Part shown: positions 1-9,626 of the stretch, piece after piece
Layout of the letters: each line of letters starts with the position of its first letter
Numbering within the stretch: position 1 is the stretch's first letter
Translations under genes and position numbers: made by a program
Origin: Elusimicrobium minutum Pei191
GTDB lineage: Bacteria > Elusimicrobiota > Elusimicrobia > Elusimicrobiales > Elusimicrobiaceae
Direction: 5' to 3'
NCBI RefSeq assembly: GCF_000020145.1
Contig: NC_010644.1
Coordinates: forward strand, 992,001-1,056,000
DNA length: 64,000 nucleotides
Notes under the pieces: model-generated
Database searches by the model: none
Told to the model about the DNA's origin: nothing
Seen by the model: the letters and a program-made list of their open reading frames with translations, nothing else

Positions 1-1
1 T

Positions 2-3000
2 GCCGCCCACAACAGCGCAAACCTTTTTAACAGAATTAACCAATATGAACAAGCCCACGCCACAGCCTCTTATTGCGGCAATTTACAAGGCGGCGGCAGC
101 TTTGCGGACCTGTGCAAACAACTTGTTAAAAACATAGAAGAGCCTGTTTTAGAAGTAACCCACTCCCCTATAGCGCCAGACCCCCAAAACATACAGTATA
201 AACTTGATCTCCGTAACGTAAACACCGTTTACGCCAGAATATATAAAACCACGGAAGAGGAACTTAAAAGTTTTATAAAAAAAGATTCTTATTATTACCC
301 AAACCAATCTTATGACCATTTAAGAAACTTAAAAAAACATGCTTTTGAAAAAGATGTTTTAAAGAAAATAATGTCTAAAAAACCCGTGCGTGAATTCCAG
401 CAAAACGTAAAATATGATAAAAAATATTCTTTCTTAAGAGATGAGGTTTTTAACGCCCCCCAAATTGACGAAAAAGGTCTTTATATCACGCTTATCAGCC
501 GTGATAAAAATTTTAATACGACAACGGCGCCCGTTCTCGCCGCTATATTAAATATTACGGACATTATGATGGCAGCAACAAGCGCGGTTGAGGGCAACCC
601 CAATAATTTCTTATTTGACCTTACCGGCAAAGCAAAATCACCCGAGGCAAATATATTTAAAGTGTATACATTAAACCCCGTAACGGGCGAACCGCTTGAT
701 AATGTAACCGTAAAAGCGTTTTTGGACCACAATAACAGAGTTTCTAATCTTTCCGCCCTTACAAACGCCGAGGGCGTTACAAATTTTAAAGGAGTTATTT
801 CACTCTCTAACTTTTATTCAAATAACTTTAGGCTTGATCCTATTGCCAGGAAAGGCAACTCGGTAGCTTATTTAAACAGCATGCCAAACTTGTCTTACAA
901 CCCGCCCGAACCGTTTGAAATTTTTGTTGAAACCGACCGCGGTATTTACCGCCCCGGGCAAAATGTTGAGGTTAAAGTAACCGTGCTTGAGCGCGTACCC
1001 AGAGGGTTTAAAACTTACTCAAGGCAAACAAAACCCACTATTGAATTAAGAAACGCAAACTATAAACAAATATCCAAAGCAACTCTTACTTTAAATGATT
1101 TCGGTTCAGCTTCTTACAAGTTTACATTGCCTAAAGAAGGGCTTTTAGGCAGTTACAGCATAATAGTTGATTTAAAGGACCCTGCCAGAAATACCTCCGG
1201 AAGCGCGTCTTTTAGCGTTGAGGAATATAAAAGACCTGAATTTGAGGTAACCATTGCCGAGCCTTCCGCCCCCTGGCTTTATGGGGAAAAGGCCGTCGTT
1301 AACGGTACGGCCAAATATTATTTTGGCGGCGGAGCGGCTGACGCTGCTGTTGAATACACGGTATACAGGCAAGATTATGTGCCCTATTTCTTCTGGTGGT
1401 TCAGATGGTACCAACCTTCGGCTAAAGAAGAAGTCGCCCACGGTTTGGTAAAAGCGGACAAGCAGGGTAATTTTAACTTTGACTTTATACCCCAGCCCAG
1501 AGACGCTAAAGACGAAAAAAGCAAATCATCGCGCTTTACGGTTGAGGTTGCGGTGCGTGACGAAGGCGGCAGAACAATAAGCGCAAGCCGCTCTTTCTTG
1601 GCTGCAAAGGAAAGAAATTTCTTTAAAATAGACCTTCCTACAGGTTTCGCTAATGAAAACACCCCTTACAAAGTAGATGTAAGCATGGTTGACATTAACG
1701 GCAACCCTTTAGAAGGCAGCGCGGAATTTGAAGTTTACGGTTTAGAAAATAAATTTGAGGAAAATTCCGTCTCATCCGGCAGGAGAAACAACAGCCCCTC
1801 CTTGGAAGAGGCTTACAAAAATGCTAAGGAAACGGCTAAAGTATTTTCCGTAGCTTTATCTTTTAATAAAGAAAAGCCAACAACGGCAACTATACCCGGC
1901 ATGAAAGAAGGCGTTTATAAAATAAGGTTAAAAGATAAAAACGGCACGGCCGAGCAAAGCGTGATACTCTTAGTTGTATCGGCCAACCCCAAACTTGACC
2001 TGCCTTTAATTACCATAGCAGAACACAGTAAATATTATCCCGGTGAAACGGCAAGAATACTTTTCGGCTCGGGCAAAATTAAAAAAGCGAAATATGTTGA
2101 ATTTTATAAAGACAGCTTTTTGCTGGCGCAAGACACGGTTAAAGAAGGCGGCGCAAGCATTTATAAAGTAAACATTATTAATAACCACAGAGGCGGCATA
2201 GCAATGCGCTGGTTTGCGGTAAGCGATTATCTGACTTTTACGGATGAAATAAATCTGTTAATCCCTAATAACGACAAAGAACTTACTTTAAAAATAAACC
2301 CGCCCAAAAGCGTACTGCCGGGGCAAAAGGTAACTTGGTCTATAGACGTTGCGGATTACCAAAAAAAGCCTGTCAACGCTGAAGCCACGGTTAAGGTGTA
2401 TGACCGCTCGCTTGATTATTACCAAACAAATAATGAGCAGCTTACCCACGCTAATTTATATCCTGCCAGTTCTGACTCCGGATATTACTACCGAAGAGAT
2501 ATATCCAACTCCCAGTTCAATACTTACTTTGTAAACTTTTACACTCCTGAGTTTCTTGACAGGCGTTATATTTCAATAATGCCGCTGCCGCACTTCTTTG
2601 CGGAATATTCTTACAGGAATTATTCTTCCAGAAGTTTAGGCGGCTTGGAAATGAGAAAATCGTTCGCAAAAGCCAATATAGCCGAGGAGTCTGCCGCTGG
2701 TGAGTACATAGACGCAGTGATGGAAACATCCGCGGTTTATGATTCTGACCAAATGAACGCGGCCGCCCCTACCCAGGCTCCCGTAACAACAGGCGCCGCC
2801 GTTGAAATGGATAAAGAAGCAGGCCGTGTTGAGGCCAGGACAGATATGTCAGAAACAGCCTACTTCGGCCCGCATACAAAAATTACAAACGGTAAAGGCA
2901 AGGTAAGTTTTACAATGCCGCAACGGCTTACTTCTTGGAATATAGCGGTTAACGCCATTACTAAGGACGCTCTTTTAGGCACGGTAACAGCGCAAACCGT

Positions 3001-5116
3001 TACAAGAAAGGACCTTATGATACGCCTTGAAACGCCCAGATTTTTCAGAGAGCGTGATAAAGGCCAAATCAAAGGTATTATAACTAACGATACAAACAAA
3101 GACTTAATCGTTAATACAGTTTTATTAGTTAAAGAAGACGGGCAAAACGCCTACTCCGCACTTAATTTAGCAGACACAAGACAAACGGTTACGGTTAAAG
3201 CAAATTCACAAGCGTCTGTCATTTGGGAAGCCGCCGTGGCGGACGGCGCGCGCGTTCTCACACTTACGGCTACGGCAAGGGCGGGACAAGTTTCTGACGG
3301 CGAAGTAAAGGAACTTCCTATACTTCCCAGCAGAGAAAGGCTTGTTGACAGCAAAGTAACTGCCTTAAAAGAAGGCTCCAACACCATAACTTTAGACACT
3401 CTTAAAAAAGACGATCCCACAAGAGAGTATGACCTTATAGCCCTGCAGATTGACCCTAACCTGCTTCTACCCGTAATGAACAGTCTGCCCATGCTGGTGC
3501 AATACCCTTTTGAAAGTTTGTCGTCACTTACGGCAAAATATGTTCCGCTAGCGATTATCAACAACCTGTACCAAAAATACCCGGAACTTAAAAAAGCTGT
3601 AGCCGCTTTACCTAAGCGTGACTCAATTACACCCCCTTGGGAAAACGACAATCCTTCCAGGCAAATGGTTCTTGCGGAAACGCCTTGGATATTTGAGGCT
3701 GAAGGCAAAAAAATTACCTTTGGGCAAATAATAGATATGTTTGATTCCAAACTTGTCGCCAAGTATGAAGGCCAAATGGTTGAAAAGATTTCAAAATACC
3801 AAAATAAAGACGGCGGATTTTCCTGGTTCCAGGGCGGGGAGTCTAATATATTTATGACGCTTTACGTTTTAGACGGCCTTGCCGAAGCCGCCAACCAAGA
3901 CGTTAAAGTACCTGAACAAATGACAAAAAACGCCATGCGGTTCGTAACGCAGACTATTGATGATTACATTAAAAACGTAAAGGACACGGGGGCTTCCCAA
4001 ATAGTGGCAAGCTTGTACGCGTCTTATGTTTTAACATCTTTCCCAAAAGAATGGAAAGAAAGCAAAACCGCATTTGAAAAAGCCAAAGGCTGGATTGAGT
4101 ACGCGTCAAAATATCCCCAGTTCATGACGCCTTTGGGCAAAATTTATGCGGCAAACGTTTATCATAGGTTGGGCGATAAAGCCAATTCGGATAAATATTT
4201 GGACATGGTGCTTGACGCGGTAAAAGTTGACGATACGGTAGGCGCCTATTTCCAACCTGAGGATAAATCCTGGTTATGGTATCACGACACTCTTGAAACA
4301 CACGCTATTACGCTGCGCACTCTTTTAAAACTGCGCCCTGAAAATGAAAAATTAGCCGACGACATGACCAAATGGCTTCTTTTCAACAGGAAAGGCAACA
4401 ATTGGGATTCAACCAAATCAACCGCCAGCGCTATATACTGCTTAGTTGATGTTATGAAAGCAAGAGGAGCGTTTGAATCAAAAACCGCTTATGAAGTTAA
4501 ATGGGGCAATATAAAAGAAACAAAATCATTTGAACCCTTTGATTTCGTAAGCAAACCTTTAAGATATACGGTATTCGGAAGCGATGCGAACAGCACTTTC
4601 CTGGAAGCGTCCGTTAATAAAAAAGGTAAAACCGTTGACTTTGCCTCATTAACTGCGGTTTACTCAACAAACGCTAAGGTTGAGGAATCACCAAAAGGTT
4701 TATTAAACATAAGCAGGCAGTATTTCCTGCGTGAAAAAGAAGGGGCCGTTTATAAACTTAAACCTATAGCGGACGGAGGCGCCGTTAATGTGGGCGATGA
4801 AATTGAAGTGCAGCTTACAATAACAACAAGCAGCCAGTTTGAATTTGTTCATATTAAAGACCCCAGAGGCGCCGGCTTTGAAGCCGAAACGCTGCTCAGC
4901 GGCTGGCAATGGGATTTGCTGCGCCGCTACGAGGAACCTAGGGACAGTTTAACCAACTTCTTTGTGGACTGGCTGCCGCACGGTATTTATACGCTTAAAT
5001 ACAGAATGCGCCCCACAACGCCCGGTGTTTATAAAGTAGGCGCGGCGCAGATGCAAAGTTCTTTCGCGCCGGAATTCGCCGCGCACAGCGCGAATATGAC
5101 AATAACGGTTAAATAA
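2..5116 (+). CDS. alpha-2-macroglobulin family protein, 5' end outside the window
   Basis: The frame is open from base 2, 123 codons before the ATG at 371, so the ATG at 371 is internal and the gene starts before the window; 1704 residues are visible. A macroglobulin MG2-type signature (TDRGIYRPGQ) lies near residue 190 counted from the ATG at 371, followed by several beta-sandwich domains and a C-terminal alpha-helical (thioester-like) domain. Family members sit in the periplasm and are thought to trap proteases. At the usual thioester place (about residue 1041) the sequence reads QYPFESLSSL, without the Cys-Gly/Leu-Glu-Gln motif, so it should not bond covalently, like E. coli YfaS. A strong terminator follows. 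The family call is secure; the role is inferred. Confidence 0.93.
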   Translation, partial: AAHNSANLFNRINQYEQAHATASYCGNLQGGGSFADLCKQLVKNIEEPVLEVTHSPIAPDPQNIQYKLDLRNVNTVYARIYKTTEEELKSFIKKDSYYYPNQSYDHLRNLKKHAFEKDVLKKIMSKKPVREFQQNVKYDKKYSFLRDEVFNAPQIDEKGLYITLISRDKNFNTTTAPVLAAILNITDIMMAATSAVEGNPNNFLFDLTGKAKSPEANIFKVYTLNPVTGEPLDNVTVKAFLDHNNRVSNLSALTNAEGVTNFKGVISLSNFYSNNFRLDPIARKGNSVAYLNSMPNLSYNPPEPFEIFVETDRGIYRPGQNVEVKVTVLERVPRGFKTYSRQTKPTIELRNANYKQISKATLTLNDFGSASYKFTLPKEGLLGSYSIIVDLKDPARNTSGSASFSVEEYKRPEFEVTIAEPSAPWLYGEKAVVNGTAKYYFGGGAADAAVEYTVYRQDYVPYFFWWFRWYQPSAKEEVAHGLVKADKQGNFNFDFIPQPRDAKDEKSKSSRFTVEVAVRDEGGRTISASRSFLAAKERNFFKIDLPTGFANENTPYKVDVSMVDINGNPLEGSAEFEVYGLENKFEENSVSSGRRNNSPSLEEAYKNAKETAKVFSVALSFNKEKPTTATIPGMKEGVYKIRLKDKNGTAEQSVILLVVSANPKLDLPLITIAEHSKYYPGETARILFGSGKIKKAKYVEFYKDSFLLAQDTVKEGGASIYKVNIINNHRGGIAMRWFAVSDYLTFTDEINLLIPNNDKELTLKINPPKSVLPGQKVTWSIDVADYQKKPVNAEATVKVYDRSLDYYQTNNEQLTHANLYPASSDSGYYYRRDISNSQFNTYFVNFYTPEFLDRRYISIMPLPHFFAEYSYRNYSSRSLGGLEMRKSFAKANIAEESAAGEYIDAVMETSAVYDSDQMNAAAPTQAPVTTGAAVEMDKEAGRVEARTDMSETAYFGPHTKITNGKGKVSFTMPQRLTSWNIAVNAITKDALLGTVTAQTVTRKDLMIRLETPRFFRERDKGQIKGIITNDTNKDLIVNTVLLVKEDGQNAYSALNLADTRQTVTVKANSQASVIWEAAVADGARVLTLTATARAGQVSDGEVKELPILPSRERLVDSKVTALKEGSNTITLDTLKKDDPTREYDLIALQIDPNLLLPVMNSLPMLVQYPFESLSSLTAKYVPLAIINNLYQKYPELKKAVAALPKRDSITPPWENDNPSRQMVLAETPWIFEAEGKKITFGQIIDMFDSKLVAKYEGQMVEKISKYQNKDGGFSWFQGGESNIFMTLYVLDGLAEAANQDVKVPEQMTKNAMRFVTQTIDDYIKNVKDTGASQIVASLYASYVLTSFPKEWKESKTAFEKAKGWIEYASKYPQFMTPLGKIYAANVYHRLGDKANSDKYLDMVLDAVKVDDTVGAYFQPEDKSWLWYHDTLETHAITLRTLLKLRPENEKLADDMTKWLLFNRKGNNWDSTKSTASAIYCLVDVMKARGAFESKTAYEVKWGNIKETKSFEPFDFVSKPLRYTVFGSDANSTFLEASVNKKGKTVDFASLTAVYSTNAKVEESPKGLLNISRQYFLREKEGAVYKLKPIADGGAVNVGDEIEVQLTITTSSQFEFVHIKDPRGAGFEAETLLSGWQWDLLRRYEEPRDSLTNFFVDWLPHGIYTLKYRMRPTTPGVYKVGAAQMQSSFAPEFAAHSANMTITVK

Positions 5117-5126
5117 CCAAGCTTTA

Positions 5127-5157
5127 AAAGCCCCGTTCCCAAAGGAACGGGGCTTTT
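5127..5157 (+). terminator. Rho-independent terminator of the macroglobulin gene
   Basis: A 13-bp stem AAAGCCCCGTTCC / GGAACGGGGCTTT closes a short loop and ends in a T run. Confidence 0.9.
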
Positions 5158-5166
5158 TGATATAAT
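5158..5166 (+). promoter_or_regulatory. extended -10 box (TGATATAAT)
   Basis: TGATATAAT ends 6 nt before the ATG at 5173, right after the upstream terminator. No Shine-Dalgarno sequence lies between. The predicted start point coincides with the ATG, so the transcript would be leaderless. No convincing -35 is visible. Confidence 0.55.
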
Positions 5167-5172
5167 ATACAT

Positions 5173-6087
5173 ATGAAAATGAGCAAAAGAATATCTTTTC
5201 TACTCTCTTTTACCGTGCTTAAAGTATCAAGCTGGTTGTTCATTATCCTTCCCTTAAATTTGGGCTGTAAAATAGCTATGCTAGCCTGCGGCGTAGCGGC
5301 AAAAGTAATGAAAAAGCGCTTTGGCCTCAATATGCAAAACATAGCCCGCGTTTTCCCCGAAAAATCACCTGAAGAAGTTTATAGCATTTGCATGGACTCA
5401 TGGAAAAATATGGGCAGGATAATGGTTGAGTTTATAAAAGCTTATAACATGAGTAAAGAAGAGCTTTCAGCGGTTACCGAATTTAAAAACTTCCACTATT
5501 TACAACACCAAATAGATATAGGCCAAGCGGCTATTATACACACGGGGCATTTTCCAAACTGGGAAATATTCGGCATATCCGTAAGCGCGCTAGGAATAAA
5601 AAAAGCCGTTATAGCACAAGGCCAAAAAAACCCATATATAAATAAAGAAATAACCAAAATGCGCTGCGCTTACGGCGGCACGGTTATAGATACGGACAAT
5701 CCGTTTTTTGCCTGCGTAAAATGGCTTAAAAAAGGCAATCTTTTGGGCATTTTATCTGACCAAAACTCTTACAAAAGCGAGGTTTACCGTAAGTTCTTCG
5801 GCCGTTACTGCGCGTGTTCGCCTTTAACGCCGCTTTTATCTTTAAAACTGCAAATACCGGTAATACCCGTGAAATTATATAGGAAAAGCGGCAAATTTAT
5901 TATAGAGTTTTTAGAACCCATCCAACCTGCTGAAAAATACTCGCAGGAAGAAGTTAACAAATTTATAGACGTTTTAAACAAATACTATGAAGATTGGATA
6001 AGGGAAAACCCCTCCGACTGGCTTTGGGCGCATAACAGATGGAAAAGAGAGCATAACGCCCCGCAATACAAGGCTGAACATGAATAA
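5173..6087 (+). CDS. LpxL/HtrB-family lipid A acyltransferase
   Basis: The 304-aa product matches the lysophospholipid/lauroyl acyltransferase family that adds secondary acyl chains to Kdo-lipid A at the inner membrane. An N-terminal hydrophobic anchor (about residues 8-35) is followed by the HTGHFPNWE block, which carries the HX4(D/E) catalytic pair, and by later blocks (SDQNSYKSEV, and a C-terminal WLWAHNRWK) typical of the family. It starts the envelope-sugar cluster and overlaps gmhB by 8 nt. Whether it is LpxL or LpxM cannot be told from sequence alone. A second ATG two codons on (5179) is possible. Confidence 0.85.
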   Translation: MKMSKRISFLLSFTVLKVSSWLFIILPLNLGCKIAMLACGVAAKVMKKRFGLNMQNIARVFPEKSPEEVYSICMDSWKNMGRIMVEFIKAYNMSKEELSAVTEFKNFHYLQHQIDIGQAAIIHTGHFPNWEIFGISVSALGIKKAVIAQGQKNPYINKEITKMRCAYGGTVIDTDNPFFACVKWLKKGNLLGILSDQNSYKSEVYRKFFGRYCACSPLTPLLSLKLQIPVIPVKLYRKSGKFIIEFLEPIQPAEKYSQEEVNKFIDVLNKYYEDWIRENPSDWLWAHNRWKREHNAPQYKAEHE

Positions 6088-6634
6088 AAATAAAATAAAA
6101 GCCGTATTTTTAGACCGGGACGGCACTCTTATATACGAAAAACCGGGGGTATATCTTTCCTCCCCTGAAAAAGTGGTTTTGTATAAATCTTCTATGCCCG
6201 CGCTTAAATTATTAACTAAGCTCGGATATAAAATTTTTATAGTTTCAAACCAGTCGGGCATAGGCAGGGGTTATTTTACCTCCGAACAGGTTGATAAAGT
6301 GCATGAACATCTTAAAAAAATGATAAAACCTTATGTTATTGAGGATATAGTTTATTGCCCGCATGCCCCTTGGCAAACTTGCCTGTGCAGAAAGCCAAAT
6401 CCGATTCTCGGGCAAAAACTCGCAAAAAAATATAATATAGATAGAAGCAAGTCTTTTATGATAGGGGACAAAAAGTCCGATGTCGACTTTGGCATAAATC
6501 TTGGCGCCGTTCCCGTATTAGTGCGCACTGCTAACGGTAATGCGCAAATCAAAAAATACGGTAAAAACATAAAAGCTGCAAAAATAGCGTCAAACCTTTT
6601 AGGCGCCGCAAAATATATAGAGAGCAAAACATGA
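6080..6634 (+). CDS. gmhB: D-glycero-beta-D-manno-heptose 1,7-bisphosphate 7-phosphatase
   Basis: A HAD-superfamily phosphatase of 184 aa. Motif I is FLDRDGT (Asp12, Asp14), motif II SNQSGIGRGYF, and a zinc loop uses Cys93, His95, Cys101 and Cys103 (CPHAPWQTCLC), which is diagnostic for GmhB. Motif IV is GDKKSDVDFG. It removes the 7-phosphate during ADP-heptose synthesis for LPS core. It is translationally coupled to both neighbours (8-nt overlap upstream, ATGA overlap downstream), and the heptose kinase lies two genes on. Confidence 0.93.
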   Translation: MNKNKIKAVFLDRDGTLIYEKPGVYLSSPEKVVLYKSSMPALKLLTKLGYKIFIVSNQSGIGRGYFTSEQVDKVHEHLKKMIKPYVIEDIVYCPHAPWQTCLCRKPNPILGQKLAKKYNIDRSKSFMIGDKKSDVDFGINLGAVPVLVRTANGNAQIKKYGKNIKAAKIASNLLGAAKYIESKT

Positions 6635-7743
6635 AACACTTAATACCGTTGACAACGGTTGTCTTGGCAGTATTTTTAGTAGGCGGATGCACTTGTAACT
6701 GCAAACGCTCAGTCCCACTCCCCCCCGATAATGAAGAAGTTATCATAGAAGAAGTTATAATCTACGAATATAAAACGCCTGAAGAAATTTCCCAATCTCA
6801 AGAAGCAAACCAAACCGCTCACCCTGTAATCGGCGAACCCGCGCAGCAACAGCCCGGGGATGAAAAAAAACAGGATTTTACGCCCGCGTTTTCCTTAACT
6901 CCGTCAACAATAACGCCCAAAGGCAAAGCTGAGGAGTCGTCCAAAGAAACCGTTACCGAAGCTGCCGACCAGAACATACCCAAATCCTATATAAGGGACG
7001 GAAGGCACTTTCACCCTTGGGTAGGAAGAAAATTTATAAAAAACGGACAGGAGCTTCACCCCGCTTTATGGAGTAATGAAAAAATGAAATTCGGCGTACA
7101 TTATGGTTTTGTGCGCGCGGGCACCGCCCATATTTCAACAAAAGGCGTGGTGGAAACGGACTTCGGCCCCGCTTACGTAATAGAAACTTTGGCCAACTCG
7201 GCAAAAGTAATTGACTCTGTTTTTAAAGTGCGCGACATTAACTATTCCTGGATTGAAGTTAACGGAAACTCATCTTTCGGCTATTCGCAAAGCCTGCGCG
7301 AAGGAAGATACGTAAGAGACGAGTGGATAACCTTTGACGCCAAAAATAAAATATTTAGCGGAGTGATGAAGAAAAAAGGCGACCCTAAATTCATTAAGGG
7401 CGAACTGCCCGGCGAAGTGCATGACATGTTAAGCTCTTTATATTTTGTGCGCGCGCAGGACTTCAGCAAAGGCAAAGATTTTATTTTTGATGTAGCCAAC
7501 AGGGAAAAAGTATATCCTTTGGTGGTTAAATTCGTTAAAAAAGAAACCGTTAAAGTGCCCGCCGGCAAATTTAACTGCATTGTGGTTGAACCGCAGTTCA
7601 GGGGCGAAGGCATTTTTATACAACAGGGCAAAAGTTTAAAAGTGTGGATCACGGACGATGAACGCCGCATACCCGTAAAAATGGAGACTGAGGTTTTTAT
7701 AGGCAATGTAAGCGCGTCTTTGGAAGAATATTCTAAAAATTAA
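6631..7743 (+). CDS. DUF3108-domain lipoprotein
   Basis: 370 aa with a lipoprotein signal peptide; the lipobox is LVGGC and Cys20 would be acylated. A low-complexity Glu/Pro/Gln linker (about residues 30-130) precedes a C-terminal DUF3108-like domain (about 150-365), a periplasmic fold of unknown function. The start overlaps the gmhB stop (ATGA), so both are read from one message. Its place between heptose-pathway genes suggests an envelope role, but no activity can be assigned. Confidence 0.8.
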   Translation: MKHLIPLTTVVLAVFLVGGCTCNCKRSVPLPPDNEEVIIEEVIIYEYKTPEEISQSQEANQTAHPVIGEPAQQQPGDEKKQDFTPAFSLTPSTITPKGKAEESSKETVTEAADQNIPKSYIRDGRHFHPWVGRKFIKNGQELHPALWSNEKMKFGVHYGFVRAGTAHISTKGVVETDFGPAYVIETLANSAKVIDSVFKVRDINYSWIEVNGNSSFGYSQSLREGRYVRDEWITFDAKNKIFSGVMKKKGDPKFIKGELPGEVHDMLSSLYFVRAQDFSKGKDFIFDVANREKVYPLVVKFVKKETVKVPAGKFNCIVVEPQFRGEGIFIQQGKSLKVWITDDERRIPVKMETEVFIGNVSASLEEYSKN

Positions 7744-7756
7744 ACAGGTGTTATCT

Positions 7757-8755
7757 ATGAATACAGTAAAAAAAGAAAATCTTAAAAAATTTTTAACCGC
7801 TTTTAACGGTAAAGAAATTATAGTGGTAGGCGATATTATGCTTGACCATTTTATAAAAGGAACCGTAAGCAGAATTTCACCCGAGGCCCCTGTGCCTGTA
7901 GTAAACGTAACAAAAGAGTACTATGTGGCCGGCGGCGCGGGAAACGTGGCCGTTAATTTAGCGGCCTTAGGCGCGAAAGCAACAATTTTATCAGTAGTTG
8001 GACAGGACAGGAGCGGTGAGGACCTTTCTAATTTCCTTTCCGGACAGGGTGTTGACACAAGCTTTGTGGTTTTAGACACTTCCCGCCCGACAACGCAAAA
8101 AATACGTATTTTAGCCGAAAACCAGCAGGTTGTGCGTTATGACAGGGAAAGCAAAAATCCCGTATCTTCCGATATCGGCAAAATATGTATGGAAAACTTT
8201 AAATTTTTAGCTAAAAAAGCTGATGGAGTAGTTATATCGGACTACGGCAAAGGCATGCTTTCGGAAGCGAACATTAAAGCTATTGTTGATATCTGCAACA
8301 AAAACAAGATACCCGTTTGCGTTGACCCTAAGATAGAAAACTTTAAAAAATATAAAAATATTACCTGTATGACGCCTAACACAAAAGAAGCTTTCGAAGG
8401 CATGGGCGTGGCACAGGTTTCTGATGAGAAAGTTCTTTTTGACCTTGGTAATAAAATATTAAAGACATTAAACGCCGTTTCCTTACTTATAACAAGGGGC
8501 GCGGAAGGTATGAGCCTGTTTGAAAAAGAAAAAGGCGGTAAGGTAAAGGTATCCTCCGTTAAAGCAACTGCGCGCGAAGTATTTGACGTTACGGGCGCGG
8601 GTGATACGGTTATATCCGTTTTAACGCTTGCCCTTGCGGCGAAAGCCAGTTTAAAAGAAGCGGCATCATTAGCTAATTACGCCGCGGGAATAGTTGTCGG
8701 CAAAGTAGGTACAGCCACGGTTACGCAGCAGGAAATTTTAAAAGTTCTTAAATAA
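7757..8755 (+). CDS. rfaE1: D-glycero-beta-D-manno-heptose-7-phosphate kinase (HldE N-terminal domain type)
   Basis: A PfkB/ribokinase-fold protein that phosphorylates heptose 7-phosphate at C1. It has the GGAGNVAVNLAALGA block near the N-terminus and the PfkB signature DVTGAGDTVIS with the catalytic Asp near the C-terminus. An in-frame GTG at 7748 is possible, but AGGTG lies 6 nt before the ATG at 7757, so that start was chosen (332 aa). The nucleotidyltransferase half of E. coli HldE is missing, so a separate RfaE2/HldC must lie elsewhere. Confidence 0.9.
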   Translation: MNTVKKENLKKFLTAFNGKEIIVVGDIMLDHFIKGTVSRISPEAPVPVVNVTKEYYVAGGAGNVAVNLAALGAKATILSVVGQDRSGEDLSNFLSGQGVDTSFVVLDTSRPTTQKIRILAENQQVVRYDRESKNPVSSDIGKICMENFKFLAKKADGVVISDYGKGMLSEANIKAIVDICNKNKIPVCVDPKIENFKKYKNITCMTPNTKEAFEGMGVAQVSDEKVLFDLGNKILKTLNAVSLLITRGAEGMSLFEKEKGGKVKVSSVKATAREVFDVTGAGDTVISVLTLALAAKASLKEAASLANYAAGIVVGKVGTATVTQQEILKVLK

Positions 8756-8806
8756 CTTTTACCGGTCTTAACGGCCGCTTATGATTTAATAAAATACAGG
8801 ATAGTT

Positions 8807-9544
8807 ATGGGCGACACAATTATTGTTATTCCCGCGAGGTACGGCTCTACCAGGCTTAAAGCCAAGGTATTGGAACAGCTTGACGGCAAAAGCATTGTTG
8901 AGCACGTTTGGCGCGCCGCTAAAGCGGCCGGCGAAGGCAAAGTTCTTATAGCCACAGAAAGTCCTGTAATCGTTGAGCACTGCGCCAAATTTGGCGCTCA
9001 AGCGGTGCTTACAAGCGAAGCCTGCCAAAGCGGAACAGACCGTATTTACGAAGCGGTTAAAAACGGCAGCGAAGATTACGTGCTAAACTTACAGGGCGAC
9101 GAGCCTTTTGTCAAGCCGCAAACTATTAAAGGCGTTATAAAATTATTAAAAAAAGATTCCAAAATAGATATAGCCACAGCCTGTTACCCTACGTTTAATG
9201 ACGATATTTACAAAAATCCCAATGCCGTAAAAGCGGTGCTTACAAAAGATATGCGCGCGCTTTATTTTTCCCGTTCGGCAATTCCTTATAAAAGAGAACT
9301 GACTGAAGAAACTAAAAAAGCGCCCTATTATATACACTGCGGCATTTACGGTTATAAAAAAACCGCGCTTGAACGCTTTGTAAACCTGCCGCCATCTAAT
9401 TTAGAAAAACTTGAAAAGCTTGAGCAACTGCGCGCTTTGGAAGACGGCATGGTTATTAAATCAATTTTAATTGAAGCTGCAGGGCCCGCTATCGATACTG
9501 CGGAAGATTTAAACGAAGCAAGAAAATATATAAGAAACAACTAA
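8807..9544 (+). CDS. kdsB: 3-deoxy-manno-octulosonate cytidylyltransferase
   Basis: 245 aa, the normal length for KdsB. It activates Kdo with CTP to give CMP-Kdo for lipid A-core assembly. The N-terminal nucleotide-binding motif is IPARYGSTRLKAK, and NLQGDEPF is the conserved acidic metal-binding block. AGGA lies 5 nt before the ATG, and a possible extended -10 (TGATTTAAT, 8782-8790) lies just upstream, so it may have its own promoter. The CTP supplier pyrG follows directly. Confidence 0.93.
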   Translation: MGDTIIVIPARYGSTRLKAKVLEQLDGKSIVEHVWRAAKAAGEGKVLIATESPVIVEHCAKFGAQAVLTSEACQSGTDRIYEAVKNGSEDYVLNLQGDEPFVKPQTIKGVIKLLKKDSKIDIATACYPTFNDDIYKNPNAVKAVLTKDMRALYFSRSAIPYKRELTEETKKAPYYIHCGIYGYKKTALERFVNLPPSNLEKLEKLEQLRALEDGMVIKSILIEAAGPAIDTAEDLNEARKYIRNN

Positions 9545-9626
9545 AACCGCGTTTTTTAAAACCTGTATTTTATAATACGGATAAAAACGTTTGTATATTT
9601 TTATTAAAAATTACAAGGAGAGAAGT

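Noticed and set aside
3151-3762. 203-codon minus-strand open frame inside the macroglobulin gene
   Set aside because: It mirrors the codon pattern of the real gene, has no ribosome site and no domain-like sequence.
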